64,000 bases of DNA, from NCBI GenBank assembly GCA_024196135.1, contig JAMQCK010000002.1:1-64000 (forward strand), given 5' to 3'. This DNA comes from Pleurotus ostreatus/Saccharomyces cerevisiae fusant (taxonomy: Eukaryota > Opisthokonta). The notes under the pieces are model-generated. The model made no database searches, had not been told where the DNA came from, and saw only the letters and a program-made list of their open reading frames with translations. Both the position numbers and the translations under genes were made by a program. Within the stretch, counting starts at the first letter, position 1, and every line of letters starts with the position of its first letter. Positions 54,861-64,000 of this stretch are shown here, in pieces.

Positions 54861-55503
54861 ATGGCTACCAGCGTTCGTGACCTATTTGGCGGTGCTATCA
54901 CCGCGCGCACTCCTGCCAATCTCATAGATGCATCGTACGTCTCTCTTGAGTCAACCACACCCATGCGCTCAACACGGTGTGACCAGAGATCTTCGCCAAA
55001 TCCCTGATACCCAAGAGGTGTTCCTCTACCCGGACTCTAGTGCCAGCATCATTGTGGAGATCCTTCAACGAGTTGAGCCTTCACATTACGACGCTGCGAT
55101 AAGGTGTGTTCAGTATTGCCACCTGCGATCGCCGCTCATACCTTATCGTAGGTTCCACTTCAATTCCCTTGCGCACGATAACGATGCCCAAGCGAGTACC
55201 ATCTCAAATGTCTCCGTCATACCCAACGACCGCGCAGGAGACCAAACACCATCCGCTATCATCCTTTCTGGCGTGCAGAGCGTGGCCAAGTTCAACCGCT
55301 CCACCCTGGACGAGGTTCGCGTCTTGATGGCGCTATATCGCGTCGAAAGCAAGGGCATCGACCTTGTCGTCACCTTCAATATTCCGACATCCACCACAGA
55401 CGACTCTGGCGCTGTCAGCCCCGAGAAATGGTCGACGATCGAGTCCGACTTCAACTCGCTTGTGACTTCACTTCAGATCGTAGATTTCGGCCTCTTTGCA
55501 TAG
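54861..55503 (+). CDS. MOG1: Ran-GTPase-binding nuclear import factor Mog1
   Basis: Three exons (54861-54934, 54987-55103, 55152-55503) give 180 residues. The start [45 protein letters not shown] and IIVEILQRV match the Mog1 N-terminus, including the conserved acidic Asp-Thr-Gln-Glu-Val patch that contacts Ran. The central LSGVQSVAKFNRSTLDEVRV and the LVVTFNIPT strand complete the alpha/beta fold. Mog1 releases GTP from Ran and supports nuclear protein import. Confidence 0.92.
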
Positions 55504-56019
55504 AGACGTCCCCGTCTAAGTACATACATCCAAGACACAAATGTACACAAATTGTATTTGTTAGCAATGTATGGTGCGCTCCCGACATCCCCACATTCCG
55601 CAACAATAACACTTGCCTTTCAGGTAGACCAATGGAGCGCCCTTTGTTGCCTTTCGGGGATGACGGGGACACGTAGGGCCAAGCGTCGAAATCCGGGGAA
55701 CAATAGTGCTGGTACCTTCTTATCGGTTCTGGCTCACGCTAGTCTATTCTGGAACAAGGTGGGGAATGCTGGCACCCCAGAAGCCCGGCGCCGAGCTGCG
55801 CAAGGCAGCGGCTCAATGATTCGGATACGTGTCCATTGTTGCAAGACACCATATAAGGTCGCGCCATTCTGCCGCTATTGGCACAGGTCACCCCCCCTCC
55901 ACCACCGCCTATAAAGCACCTGCCCCAACAAGTCTCGCTTCTCTTTAGCGCCGCCCACCATCTGTGTGCCACTCACCTGCATCCGCCACCAACTCCTTCG
56001 CACCGTCTGACTCGCTACA
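55504..56019. other. Intergenic region
   Basis: MOG1 3' region and the promoter of the next gene. TATA-like sequences occur near 55851 (ATATAAGG) and 55910. Confidence 0.45.
55910..55916 (+). promoter_or_regulatory. TATA-like box
   Basis: TATAAAG lies 110 bases before ATG 56020, preceded by a C-rich tract (ccccccctcc). Confidence 0.45.
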
Positions 56020-56562
56020 ATGCCCGGCCTCGCACTCTCCACTCCTTCGACGCCGTCGACCACTGCGTTCGCAGTGACCAAGCGCCCGCTCTGCGAGTCA
56101 CCCATCCCATTCCCCAGCGCACCCGTCGTCCAGCCAGCACGCCCGGCATATCCGTTCTGGTTCGCCACATACGCGGACTTGCCACTCGACCTGCAGGCCT
56201 TCCTCGCGGACAACGGCATCTACGACTTCACCCCTGAATCGTACGACAAGGAGGACGTCGACGCTGCACGCGTTTACCTAGCGGAGGAGTTCTACAACAA
56301 CGTGCGGAAGGCGCTGGATGCCACACAAGGCTACCCCGAGGAAGAGTTGCACTTCATGCTGCAGCAGATACTCGAAGCGCACATGCTACGATACGACGCG
56401 CTACTATGCTGCGAGGTCGTCGTGCGGGAGGAACTGGGAGAGCTGGTGGCGGCTGATTGGGTAGAGGACACCCGGCAACGCGAGATGGACATCAGGATCA
56501 GCGTCATGCGCGAAGTTGTGGCTAACTCGGACAATGACCAAGACCTCAAGTGCGCTTTGTAA
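56020..56562 (+). CDS. Unrecognised 180-residue protein
   Basis: An uninterrupted ORF. The first 40 residues are Ser/Thr/Pro rich with TP sites (STPSTPSTTAFAVTKR). The rest looks folded and helical: YPFWFATYADLPLDLQAFLA, DFTPESYDKEDVDAARVYLA, EEELHFMLQQILEAHMLRYD and a final acidic helix QREMDIRISVMREVVANSDN. It is acidic overall, with no signal peptide or membrane segment. The pattern of aromatic N-terminus followed by long helices is not one I can place. Own promoter with a TATA-like element. Confidence 0.6.
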   Translation: MPGLALSTPSTPSTTAFAVTKRPLCESPIPFPSAPVVQPARPAYPFWFATYADLPLDLQAFLADNGIYDFTPESYDKEDVDAARVYLAEEFYNNVRKALDATQGYPEEELHFMLQQILEAHMLRYDALLCCEVVVREELGELVAADWVEDTRQREMDIRISVMREVVANSDNDQDLKCAL

Positions 56563-57170
56563 TGGCTCTTCTGCGTACAACCTCTGCGGACTTTTACACA
56601 ACTCATATCGCATACCCTCTACCATACTCTTTATGCCTCGCACCCGGTCCTTGGCCCTTGCCTATCTAATCTCCCAACAAATGTACAATCAGGAATATCA
56701 CACAGCTCGAAGGGGTCTTCATGATGATTTTATGGTCAACCTGAACGTCGGCCGACCGCAAGACATGTTTCGACAACTTCAATACTACAGAACAGGAGCC
56801 CCGGTATACAAAGCTTAAAGAGACTACTGATACAATTGCATTTTTGGGTCCAATGAAGTACAAACCAACAGCCAAACCTGAATCATGAGTATCGTACGTA
56901 TGCAACCGTGCTGGACTGTCCAACGTTGAGTCGTCAGCAAAATCCCATGTGAATAAAGAGAGCGAGCCAAAATAACTATACAAAACACAGGAATCGTCGA
57001 GGAAGAGCAGCAAAGGCGGCGGGGTGTGGTTGTGGTTCTGCGGCTCCTCAAGAGCGCACGAGAGTGTTTTGTCGCCTGTTCCTCGGGAACAGGCCAACGT
57101 ATGCGCGCTGCGAGAGCTCGTGCCATTCCTCGAGAACGGCAGATGCGGTTCGCCATAAGCGAACCCGTGT
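56563..57170. other. Intergenic region between convergent genes
   Basis: 3' regions of both neighbours. Minus-strand ORFs here continue past the DUF6699-like stop in other frames and are not supported. Confidence 0.4.
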
Positions 57171-58045
57171 TCAAGCAGCTCTTGTCTCCAGCACGAATGT
57201 AGCTGGCTTCTGGGGGTGCGGCAACAGTCTCGTGAATACGCACCCGTTGCGCAGGACGTCGATCACTCGAACGCTTCGTTCGGCACGAGAGGGACGCCAA
57301 GAGGCGCCCTGAGCAGACGATGGAGGCAGTACGTTCGTTACGTCGCCTTGCAGGGCGGCAACGAGCGTGTTGACTACGTCTCCGACAGACAAGCCGTTGG
57401 GTGAAGGGGGCTGAACGACATCGACCTTGATCTTGACGTCCGACTTGAGGAGGACTTGCACGCAGACCTTGTTCACCGGTGGGAAGAAGGCTTGCTCGTG
57501 GTAGGGAAACTGCGAGTAGTCCGGCGGCGATGCGAGCGAGAAAGGCACAGCGCCGGACAAGACTGGATGGGCAGCCAAAGAGGCTGGCGGTGGGGTGGAG
57601 CCTGACGAGGAATAATGCGAGCCATAATCTGCAGTTGAAGCAGCATGGCCGCGCGAAGAATGGGACGAGGTCGAACCTGTGGACGGTGATCAGTAAAAGG
57701 ATCCGTGTGATGAACCTGCGACGCACCCGGATGCGCAGAGCGGACGGAGCCGGCGTAGTGGGTGGAGGTACGCGAGTGATAGCTTGGAGGCCCGGAGGCG
57801 TGACTAGGCGCCCCGCTGTGATAAGTCGGAGGATAATCCGACGCAACCGAGTGAAAACTGGGCGCAGGGGTAGGATAATAGCCAGTAGCGCCCGCTACAA
57901 CTGAATCGCTGAAGGAAACTGCCTTCGACGCGCTGCTCGATACCGAGCCCACGGGAGTCACGTAGCGGGGGAGCGCAGCTGTCCCCGATTTAAGGGTCGC
58001 AGACGAAGGGGTCGGGGTGTAAGAAGCGCGAGTGTGACCGGGCAT
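57171..58045 (-). CDS. DUF6699-like protein with disordered N-terminus
   Basis: Two exons (57727-58045, 57171-57676; intron 57677-57726, phase 1) give 274 residues. The first 130 residues are Ser/Tyr/His/Pro-rich (HTRASYTPTPSSATLKSG, SYHSRTSTHYAGSVRSAHPG-STSSHSSRGH). The C-terminal domain follows the order of the mushroom DUF6699 family: AAHPVLSGAVPFSLASPPDY, a middle strand region (CVQVLLKSDVKIKVDVVQPP), SPNGLSVGDVVNTLVAALQG, then RVIDVLRNGCVFTRLLPHPQ and FVLETRAA. These proteins are abundant in Agaricomycetes and have no known function. The splice is needed to bring the two frames together. Confidence 0.65.
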
Positions 58046-59037
58046 CTCTGAGTGCTAAGCGATGTGATGGCGGACGGCGGGTCGGATGAGGTGAAGGGAG
58101 TCATCCCGCCGCCCGCCCCCGTAATATATGGCCGCCCATTGATCGCCCGATAAGGCAATATTTGTCGGTGGTTGGCGACGGCGGGGAGCGCGACTGTGCT
58201 GCGAGCCCGAGCGGCACGGCGGGAGGCGGGGTGGCGGGAGGCGCATGTCCTGATGGCGGCGTGGCGGGCGGTGATGCGGATGCTGCGAGGTGATTATCGA
58301 TGCACATCAGGAAGGGAAAAGGCGCCCATATACGCGCAGGAATCCTTCTCATTGGCTCGAGGCCTTGGCCTAGGTGCTTCATTCGAACGTGAGAAGCGCG
58401 CCGCCCGCCTCCTGCGGTACCGATGTATTGAACGACAGCAAGCGCGGACACGAAAAGAAGGTGTCTCATGGGCACCGCAAGGCGGCCGTCTCCTTGGAAG
58501 ACGTCGGGGCGCCTGCGTTCTGTATTGGGCCGCCGAAGGGCGCCTAAGTGCAGACTTCTGGAGGCGACGCCGCACGATGTCTCTTCATAGAATGACGCAC
58601 AGCTCAACGCTTGGCAGGTAAGATGAAGCCTAGAAAACGCCAGTCACTTCGTTAGCATCCACGAGCTAGGTATTGACTAGACATACCTCTGAGTCGTTGC
58701 ACTTGATGAAAGGGACGGGAGTCACAACGGACACTTCGCAGAACGACACCGATGGGGACAAACATTATATGAGATCAATACGCGCGAGAGTGCGCATCCA
58801 AGAAAACCTAATGTACACCTATAAATACAGTGATGATAGCAAAGCATGCCAAGTCCAGAACGACAGGCTTTTGGTAAGCTGGAGAAATCATGAGTACGGA
58901 CGAAGAACGAGATACAGGGCTCGTACCGTGCCAGCAGCAACTCGCCGTGGGCTAACGCGGCCAGCCCCCATGATCACTCCACCTCTCTCCTAACACCTTC
59001 TATCATCGCCCTGCCTGAAGGCGTATAACACCCATGC
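58046..59037. other. Long region without a supported gene
   Basis: About 1 kb upstream of the DUF6699-like gene and downstream of the Atg38-like gene. Overlapping ORFs exist on both strands (58172-58621 plus, 58101-58607 minus); both are Arg/Ala/Pro rich GC artefacts and I do not support either. No repeat or RNA gene recognised. Confidence 0.4.
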
Positions 59038-60725
59038 TCATGCACCCTCCTCCTTTTCGGCCCGCTCCTCGCCCTCGGGGTCTTCCGCGATGGGCTGCTT
59101 CACCGCGCCCGCTGCAGCCTTCGCTTCCTTCTTCCGCCGTGCCGACTCTTTCAGCTTATCCCATTTCTCCTTGTACTTGATCAACGACGCTTTCTGTAAT
59201 GTAGTCAGAATATAGCGAGGAGGCTTGTCCAAAGTTTACGCACCTGCTTCTCGTTCTCAGCTTTCGCCGCCTTGAGCTCGTCCTCCAACTCCTTGACGCG
59301 TTTGGCGTATTGAGCCTCCCTTCCTGTGAGCATACCAGGCGGTATCTCGCGCCCCGGAGGAACGGCTGGTGGGTTGGCGATAGTAGAACCCATATCTGCT
59401 GCACGTTGTGGTGGTGGAGGAGGCGGCGGGGGTTGGTTGGCCATTCCGCCCATCAAGCGATGCGCCTGTGGAAGAGTAATCAGTCATTGGATCAACGGGC
59501 CCGCAAAAAGGCGCCAAATACTGTACGTACCTCTTTCGTAGCCAGATAGACGCTGTCTCGCAGCTGTATTTCGTGCTGCTTTCGCGCCTCGAGTTGTTGC
59601 TTGAACGTCTCGACCTGCTGCTTCATACTTTCAAGCGCAGACTTGAGGGCCGCGTTTTCCTTCTCGAGCGGCGTGGGCTCGTTTTCGGAGGGTATAAAGA
59701 GGAACGATCCAGAGAGTGAGTCTGCGGCTACAATGAATACTTCAAGCGCCATAAACGACGATGCAACACTCACCATCGTCCGAGCTTGACCAGTCATTTT
59801 CCGTATCGCCAGAGTAGGCATTCGCGGGAGGACGTTGTAGTTCATGCGCTAGTGTACTAGGACGACTCATACCCAAGCGCTTGGTCAGGCGCGACATCAT
59901 GTTCTCTTCGCCATCGGTATCGCTCGAAAGGCTGCCGTCACGCTGCAGTTTGCGATGCGCCGAACGCGCGTCCGGTGACTCTAGGGGGGCCGTGGCGAAC
60001 GCGACAGGTTGAGATAGGTTGTCCAGCATGCCCTGCATGATGTTCCAGAACTGGTTGAACGCGTCACCAGGATCCGACTGCGCCACTCATCAGCCACTGC
60101 AAGGGAGGGACGTGACAGATATGTATCAAGGGCTTACCCGCTGGCCAGCGAGGACCATGAAGCTCTCGTCGACGGTGTTCTGCGAGTCGGACATGGGGCG
60201 GGTGGATGAGGGAGGAGAAGGGTTGGAGCGTGGGTTCATGTAGGATGATGGGGGAGGACGAGGTTCGGGCTTCTGGGGTAACGTGGGGTCCTTCCCGTCT
60301 TGCTTCAGTTTGTCGATCCTTCGCTGGAGGTCCTTCTCCGTCTTCCTTTGCTCGTTGTAGAGGAGGTTCAAGGTGCGTTTGGCCTGCAGGTGACCATGCC
60401 GTAACGGAAAAGTTAACGTCAGCCGGACCATGGGCACAAACCGGCCATGAAGGAACGCACGGCTTCGTCATTGCTTCGCGCTGCAGCAGCGGCATAGGAT
60501 TCTGCAGCTTTGCTGTGCTCCTGCATCGCTGCCACTATCAAGCCTCTGTGCCTCGAATTAGCGCTATAATTCTGAGGGAAGGTGCGCGCCACCCACTGAG
60601 CAAACAACTCGTCCGCATTGGCTGCATGTTGGTGCGCCTGTCATCCACGCGTTTCAGTCGCGTGTTCGCTCTAACTTGACAAAAATCGTCACCGTTCGTA
60701 GAGGAACATCGTTCTGTGCCGACAT
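59038..60725 (-). CDS. Atg38/NRBF2-like MIT and coiled-coil protein
   Basis: Eight exons (60681-60725, 60597-60637, 60461-60545, 60138-60383, 59774-60077, 59532-59721 region, 59244-59465, 59038-59193) give about 429 residues. Residues about 16-85 form a MIT-like helical hairpin (AHQHAANADELFAQ, GLIVAAMQEHSKAAESYAAA, AKRTLNLLYNEQRKTEKDLQ) similar in layout to NRBF2 and Atg38. A disordered Pro/Ser region follows, then a strong coiled coil (PLEKENAALKSALESMKQQV, ETFKQQLEARKQHE), a polyproline stretch, a second coiled coil (QYAKRVKELEDELKAAKAEN) and an acidic tail. Atg38/NRBF2 joins the Vps34-Vps15-Atg6-Atg14 complex in autophagy. The assignment is by architecture only. The first exon and its weak GTCAAG donor are uncertain. 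Confidence 0.5.
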
Positions 60726-61607
60726 TGTCTGGCTGAGAAGGAGGAGATGGAGGCGATAGTCAAGTTTGCAGAGCGAATACCGGCTGTCTGACCACGGGCC
60801 GAACGCGCTTCCTTCCGCATTAGGAAGGCTTTGTGGCACGTGGCGGCCTTCGGCCCGCTCAGCGCGCGCAGCACGCCCAGAACTCGCTCTTGAGTCTCGC
60901 CAGCGCCCAGTGCACCTGCATGCTTTCACCCTGTAAGGCCCGCATCGCCAGCAGCAACCCAGAGGAGGAACTAGGACACACACTCCGCTCACTAGCTATC
61001 GTTTGGCTCCGAGAACGAAGCGGCGTGCTCCCCGCCCAGTTCTCGTCATCTTTCTTGCGCCGGGGACTGCTGGGGAGCTTTTCCAGTGCATTCAATCTTC
61101 CTGCCCTCTTTGCGAACCACCAGCAATTTTCGTGTATACAATTAGGATCTGCCAACCAGTTTCACCCCCAATCTGCAGGAGCGGCTTCGTGCGTCATCTG
61201 GCAGAAGGTTGCCTCGCGGTGTAGACTCTCAGCGCTCAAAGCGTCCTCTGCTCTCGGAGCAAGCCTGCGTTCTCTCGGTAGCTTTCCCCTTGTCCTCGAG
61301 TCCAAATGCGCAGCTCCGACTCGTCCCTTCCTCGCAACAGGCAAGACACGCACGAGACTGCTCGCGATCTTTGTGGCCACAAGACATCTAAGCGCGGCGT
61401 GTAACGATCTATTACAGGGGGAATGATCGACTTTTATAACGATCGGTGCTCCTCCCTCTAACTCCCACTCCCCTTCCCCCTCACCCCCCACGTCACCGTT
61501 ACCCTCGCTGCCCGCGCTCCTCCACGATATATAATCGACGCACCTGCTCGAATGCCCCCGTGAAGATCTCCGTGACTCAGCTGCTTTGTTCTTACTTCCA
61601 CATCGTC
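60726..61607. other. Divergent region without a supported gene
   Basis: About 880 bases. A plus-strand ORF of 197 codons (60833-61426) and minus-strand ORFs (60859-61155, 61162-61491) overlap each other; none has a recognisable product or consistent splice partners. The minus-strand pieces could be a small unknown gene. Confidence 0.35.
61528..61535 (+). promoter_or_regulatory. TATA box of the 256-aa protein gene
   Basis: TATATAAT lies 80 bases before ATG 61608. Confidence 0.5.
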
Positions 61608-62489
61608 ATGTTCGATTTCCTGCATGTATTTGAGAGACGGACCAAGGGAGAGTCGCGCAAGGCAAAGGTGCGTGTTCTCCGCCGCTGTGGGGAACGTCTG
61701 AGCTAACCGCGCCGCCAGCGTTTGACTATAGCTGCCCTCGAACGACCGACCTATAATGATTCACTCCCTATAGCAGTGGGCACCATTGTAAGCCTGCTTT
61801 CTTTCGTATGGCTCCAGTTCAGAGCCTCATCTGTTCCCCTCCTCTAGGTCTACCAGGAAGACGATGCCTCATCCAGCTCAACGGGATACAGTCCAGTCGA
61901 GCAGAAGCGCACCATGATGGTCTTCCACCGGCCCAAGCTCTCCCGCAAATCCATGGACCCCTCCCCAAGCCCCTCCACCCGCCCACGACCCGCCCTCCCC
62001 CGCATCCACTCCGAGCCCTCCGTCCCCCTTTTCGCCGGCCGCCACCGCGCCGTGCACAACCCGCGCGGCGCCCCCGCCAACGACCTCGGCGACTTCAGCA
62101 TCTTCCGCCAGACAGGCGCCGCCGAGGGCGACCTCGAGGAGCCCTTCTACGGCACGGGCACGGAGGCGCTGCGCAACGTGCGCGACGTCGCCGCGCGCCG
62201 CGTGCCGCTGTATCACAACTCGAGCACGGAGTGGGTGGCGGAGACGGTGGAGATCGTGGATCCGAGCGACTACGGCTTGATAGAGACTGCGTCGTGTAAC
62301 GGCGTGCAGAGGCCGCCCTACTTCCCGCCGCGATACGCGATGGGGGAGGACCTGTCCCCGATGACCGTGCGTGACCCTTCTTACTCATCCCTGACCCGAC
62401 TGAGCGACATCCCTCAGACATGCTCGGAGTCGGCTGAAGAATCAGACGACCACGATAGTTCCGACCGTGACTCGCTTACAAGTTCATAA
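61608..62489 (+). CDS. Unrecognised 256-residue protein
   Basis: Three exons (61608-61667, 61719-61787, 61848-62489), all phase 0. The N-terminus MFDFLHVFERRTKGESRKAK is amphipathic and basic, followed by RLTIAALERPTYNDSLPIAV and a Ser-rich stretch. The middle is basic and Pro-rich (KLSRKSMDPSPSPSTRPRPA); the second half has mixed, possibly folded sequence (TEALRNVRDVAARRVPLYHN, EWVAETVEIVDPSDYGLI) and an acidic Ser/Asp tail (ESAEESDDHDSSDRDSLTSS). No domain recognised. The short first exons make the N-terminus easy to miss. Confidence 0.55.
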
Positions 62490-62819
62490 CGGGCGGATCC
62501 TCTCCTTTCATGTCCCCTCGTTGACTGTATCAGGTTTCTTTGCTTCATCTGGGGCTGGGCATCGATTGCTCAGAGTGTTGTTGTTCTACTTATGTATCCC
62601 TCCTCGTTCTCCTTATATATCTTACCTTCTACGAAGGACTTTGAAGTACTTCATCAGGACAGTGCTGCTAATTACGCGTTCCTATACTTATCTCCCGCCG
62701 TGTAGCATGTCCGACGAACTGTTTTTCTAGGGTTTATCAGACCGTATCCGAAGCTGTATAATTTAGATCCTATGGTACAAACGAAAAAATCCTCTGAACC
62801 ACAACGAATACTTCATGCG
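62490..62819. other. Intergenic region between convergent genes
   Basis: 3' regions of both neighbours, AT-rich. Nothing else seen. Confidence 0.4.
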
Positions 62820-64000
62820 CTAAGTAACCATCCCCATCGCATGCATGACAATCCGCACAAAGGAAAGAAAGTCGAACAAAGCCTGCAGCAGTTCCTTTCT
62901 GAGGCGGACCACCTTCATCGTCGGCGCGCCATCGGGAGGATCATCCATCCTCAGCGTCGCGTACTCCTCCACCTCGTCCGTAAACCGAGTGAGCTCCAGA
63001 GCCTTGCACGTCTGCGACAACGACGTCAAGAACTCAATCCTCGTCGCCTCGTCCCTCGCCAGCGAGCGCCGCATGTCCTCCTGCCCACTCTCCTCATCCT
63101 CCAGCATCCGATCCGTCTCCGCCTCGCCCCACTCCTCTATCTCCTTGTCCTCGCGTATGATCAAGCAGAGACGCTTGACGCCCGAGAACGCCCGCCCCAG
63201 CCACCAGCGCACGTAGTCCAGGTCTCGATGGGGCGCTAGTAGCGGCAACACCAGGTCGAGGGTCTCGATGTGTGGCATGCTCAGCTGCGCCCCCGAGCGC
63301 GGAATCAGCTCCCAAAGCCCGCGGTCCATCGCCACCTGCGCCGTGCTCTCCGATAATTTGAGGCGCTTGAGTGTTGTGAGGCGCGCGATGGAGCGAAGGA
63401 GCTGGCTCATGGTGCTTAGATTGCAGTTCCCGCGGAGGTAGATAACCTCCAGACGAGGTAGGATGCCGCGGACAGTAAGTAGCTGATTAGCGAATGTCGG
63501 GTAGGTGGTGAGGCGTCGGACACCGGGAAGGGGGAGGATGAAGGAGATGTTGGAGGATAGAATTGATAGAACTGAGAGGTCCGCCACGTTTGGGTTCGCT
63601 GTTAGGAAGGCGAGTAGCGTATCCAGCTTCGTCTTGTTCGAATCGATGACGAACGCGGTGAGGCTCGGTAGCCTGAGGCCTCCGAGGATGACGGCGAAGT
63701 CGATTTGCTGCATTGTGTCTAGCAACGTAAGGCGCACAAGTTGGGACGCCTTGATTGAGCTCAGCAGCCAATTTCGGAGGAGGCTACCTTTCACGAAGAG
63801 CCCCGTCGAGATAGTGAGTGCTTTGAGGGTAGAGATCGCGCGCGGTACTGCCTTGGTACGGAGAGAGAAGATGTCGGCATATTCCATGCCCCCTACATGC
63901 AGCACCTGGCACGACGCAGAGCGTATCCCCCGTAAGAGATCGCAGAAGGCCTCACTCGCCGCATCCTCTTCGTCTCCTGAGTCTGCCTCATATATAAAGA
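62820..64000 (-). CDS. F-box/LRR-like protein, 5' truncated by the window
   Basis: The frame is open from the window edge at 64000 to the stop at 62820-62822, about 392 residues. The acidic start YEADSGDEEDAASEAFCDLL leads to repeated leucine-rich units of irregular length typical of mushroom F-box-associated LRR proteins: LRTKAVPRAISTLKALTIST, SQLVRLTLLDTMQQI, LPSLTAFVIDSN, NPNVADLSVLSIL, LPRLEVIYLRGN, LTTLKRLKLSES and MPHIETLDLVLPLL. An F-box, if present, would lie beyond base 64000. The family normally selects substrates for SCF ubiquitin ligases; this copy is one of a large lineage-specific group and no substrate can be given. Confidence 0.7.
   Translation of the reverse strand, partial: FIYEADSGDEEDAASEAFCDLLRGIRSASCQVLHVGGMEYADIFSLRTKAVPRAISTLKALTISTGLFVKGSLLRNWLLSSIKASQLVRLTLLDTMQQIDFAVILGGLRLPSLTAFVIDSNKTKLDTLLAFLTANPNVADLSVLSILSSNISFILPLPGVRRLTTYPTFANQLLTVRGILPRLEVIYLRGNCNLSTMSQLLRSIARLTTLKRLKLSESTAQVAMDRGLWELIPRSGAQLSMPHIETLDLVLPLLAPHRDLDYVRWWLGRAFSGVKRLCLIIREDKEIEEWGEAETDRMLEDEESGQEDMRRSLARDEATRIEFLTSLSQTCKALELTRFTDEVEEYATLRMDDPPDGAPTMKVVRLRKELLQALFDFLSFVRIVMHAMGMVT

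Noticed and set aside
56824..57846. Minus-strand ORF of 340 codons overlapping the DUF6699-like gene
   Set aside because: Very Arg-rich, out of frame with the conserved DUF6699-like exons, and ends in the probable 3' untranslated region.
60833..61426. Plus-strand ORF of 197 codons
   Set aside because: Ser/Ala/Cys/Arg-rich with no domain; minus-strand pieces overlap it; no splice or promoter evidence decides between them.
1..64000. tRNA genes, rRNA and CRISPR arrays
   Set aside because: No cloverleaf with a GGTTCGAATCC-type arm, no rRNA sequence and no spaced direct repeats were found by eye; a tRNAscan run could still reveal an intron-containing tRNA.

Overview
The window is nuclear DNA of a filamentous basidiomycete, most likely a wood- or litter-associated Agaricomycete. 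The evidence is dense short GT-AG introns (about 45-100 nt), pyrimidine-rich promoters, compact intergenic spaces, fungal single-copy genes (STN1, SF3A1, UBC6, CMS1, MOG1, ERI1, mitoribosomal mS37 and mL60, CMC2, transketolase), and fungal-only families (AA14-like copper oxygenase, DUF6699-like protein, membrane proteins with a paired ectodomain, a Tad/LINE-type ORF1). I count about 35 genes. Gene models below were spliced by hand; where exon sums are given they close to whole codons.

Layout. 1-7000: a truncated gene, a single-pass membrane protein with an apparent frame break, an orphan LINE ORF1-like gene, a TENA/THI-4 protein, and a tandem pair of tiny two-exon Cys-tailed genes. 7699-54476: eight paralogous genes, called NYN1 to NYN8 here, coding for a limkain-b1-type NYN (PIN-like RNase) domain followed by one to five LOTUS/OST-HTH-like modules. 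They are interleaved with ordinary genes: CMC2, transketolase and STN1 between NYN1 and NYN2; an AA14-like oxygenase and an unknown gene between NYN3 and NYN4; mS37, UBC6, an unknown gene and SF3A1 between NYN6 and NYN7; a small Q-tailed protein, a pseudokinase-like gene, a membrane-anchored ERI1-like exonuclease, CMS1, a cytochrome b5-domain gene and mL60 between NYN7 and NYN8. 54861-64000: MOG1, an unknown 180-aa protein, a DUF6699-like gene, an Atg38/NRBF2-like gene, an unknown 256-aa protein and a truncated LRR-like gene.

The most interesting feature is the NYN cluster. All eight genes keep the nuclease aspartates and the same two phase-1 introns inside the NYN domain, so they descend from one gene. 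The number and identity of their C-terminal LOTUS-like modules differ widely (1, 3, 5, 4, 4, 2, 4, 1). This looks like a locally expanding family of predicted RNases with changing RNA-recognition tails. A role in RNA surveillance or transposon silencing is inference only; an ERI1-family exonuclease nearby is compatible with it but does not prove a link.
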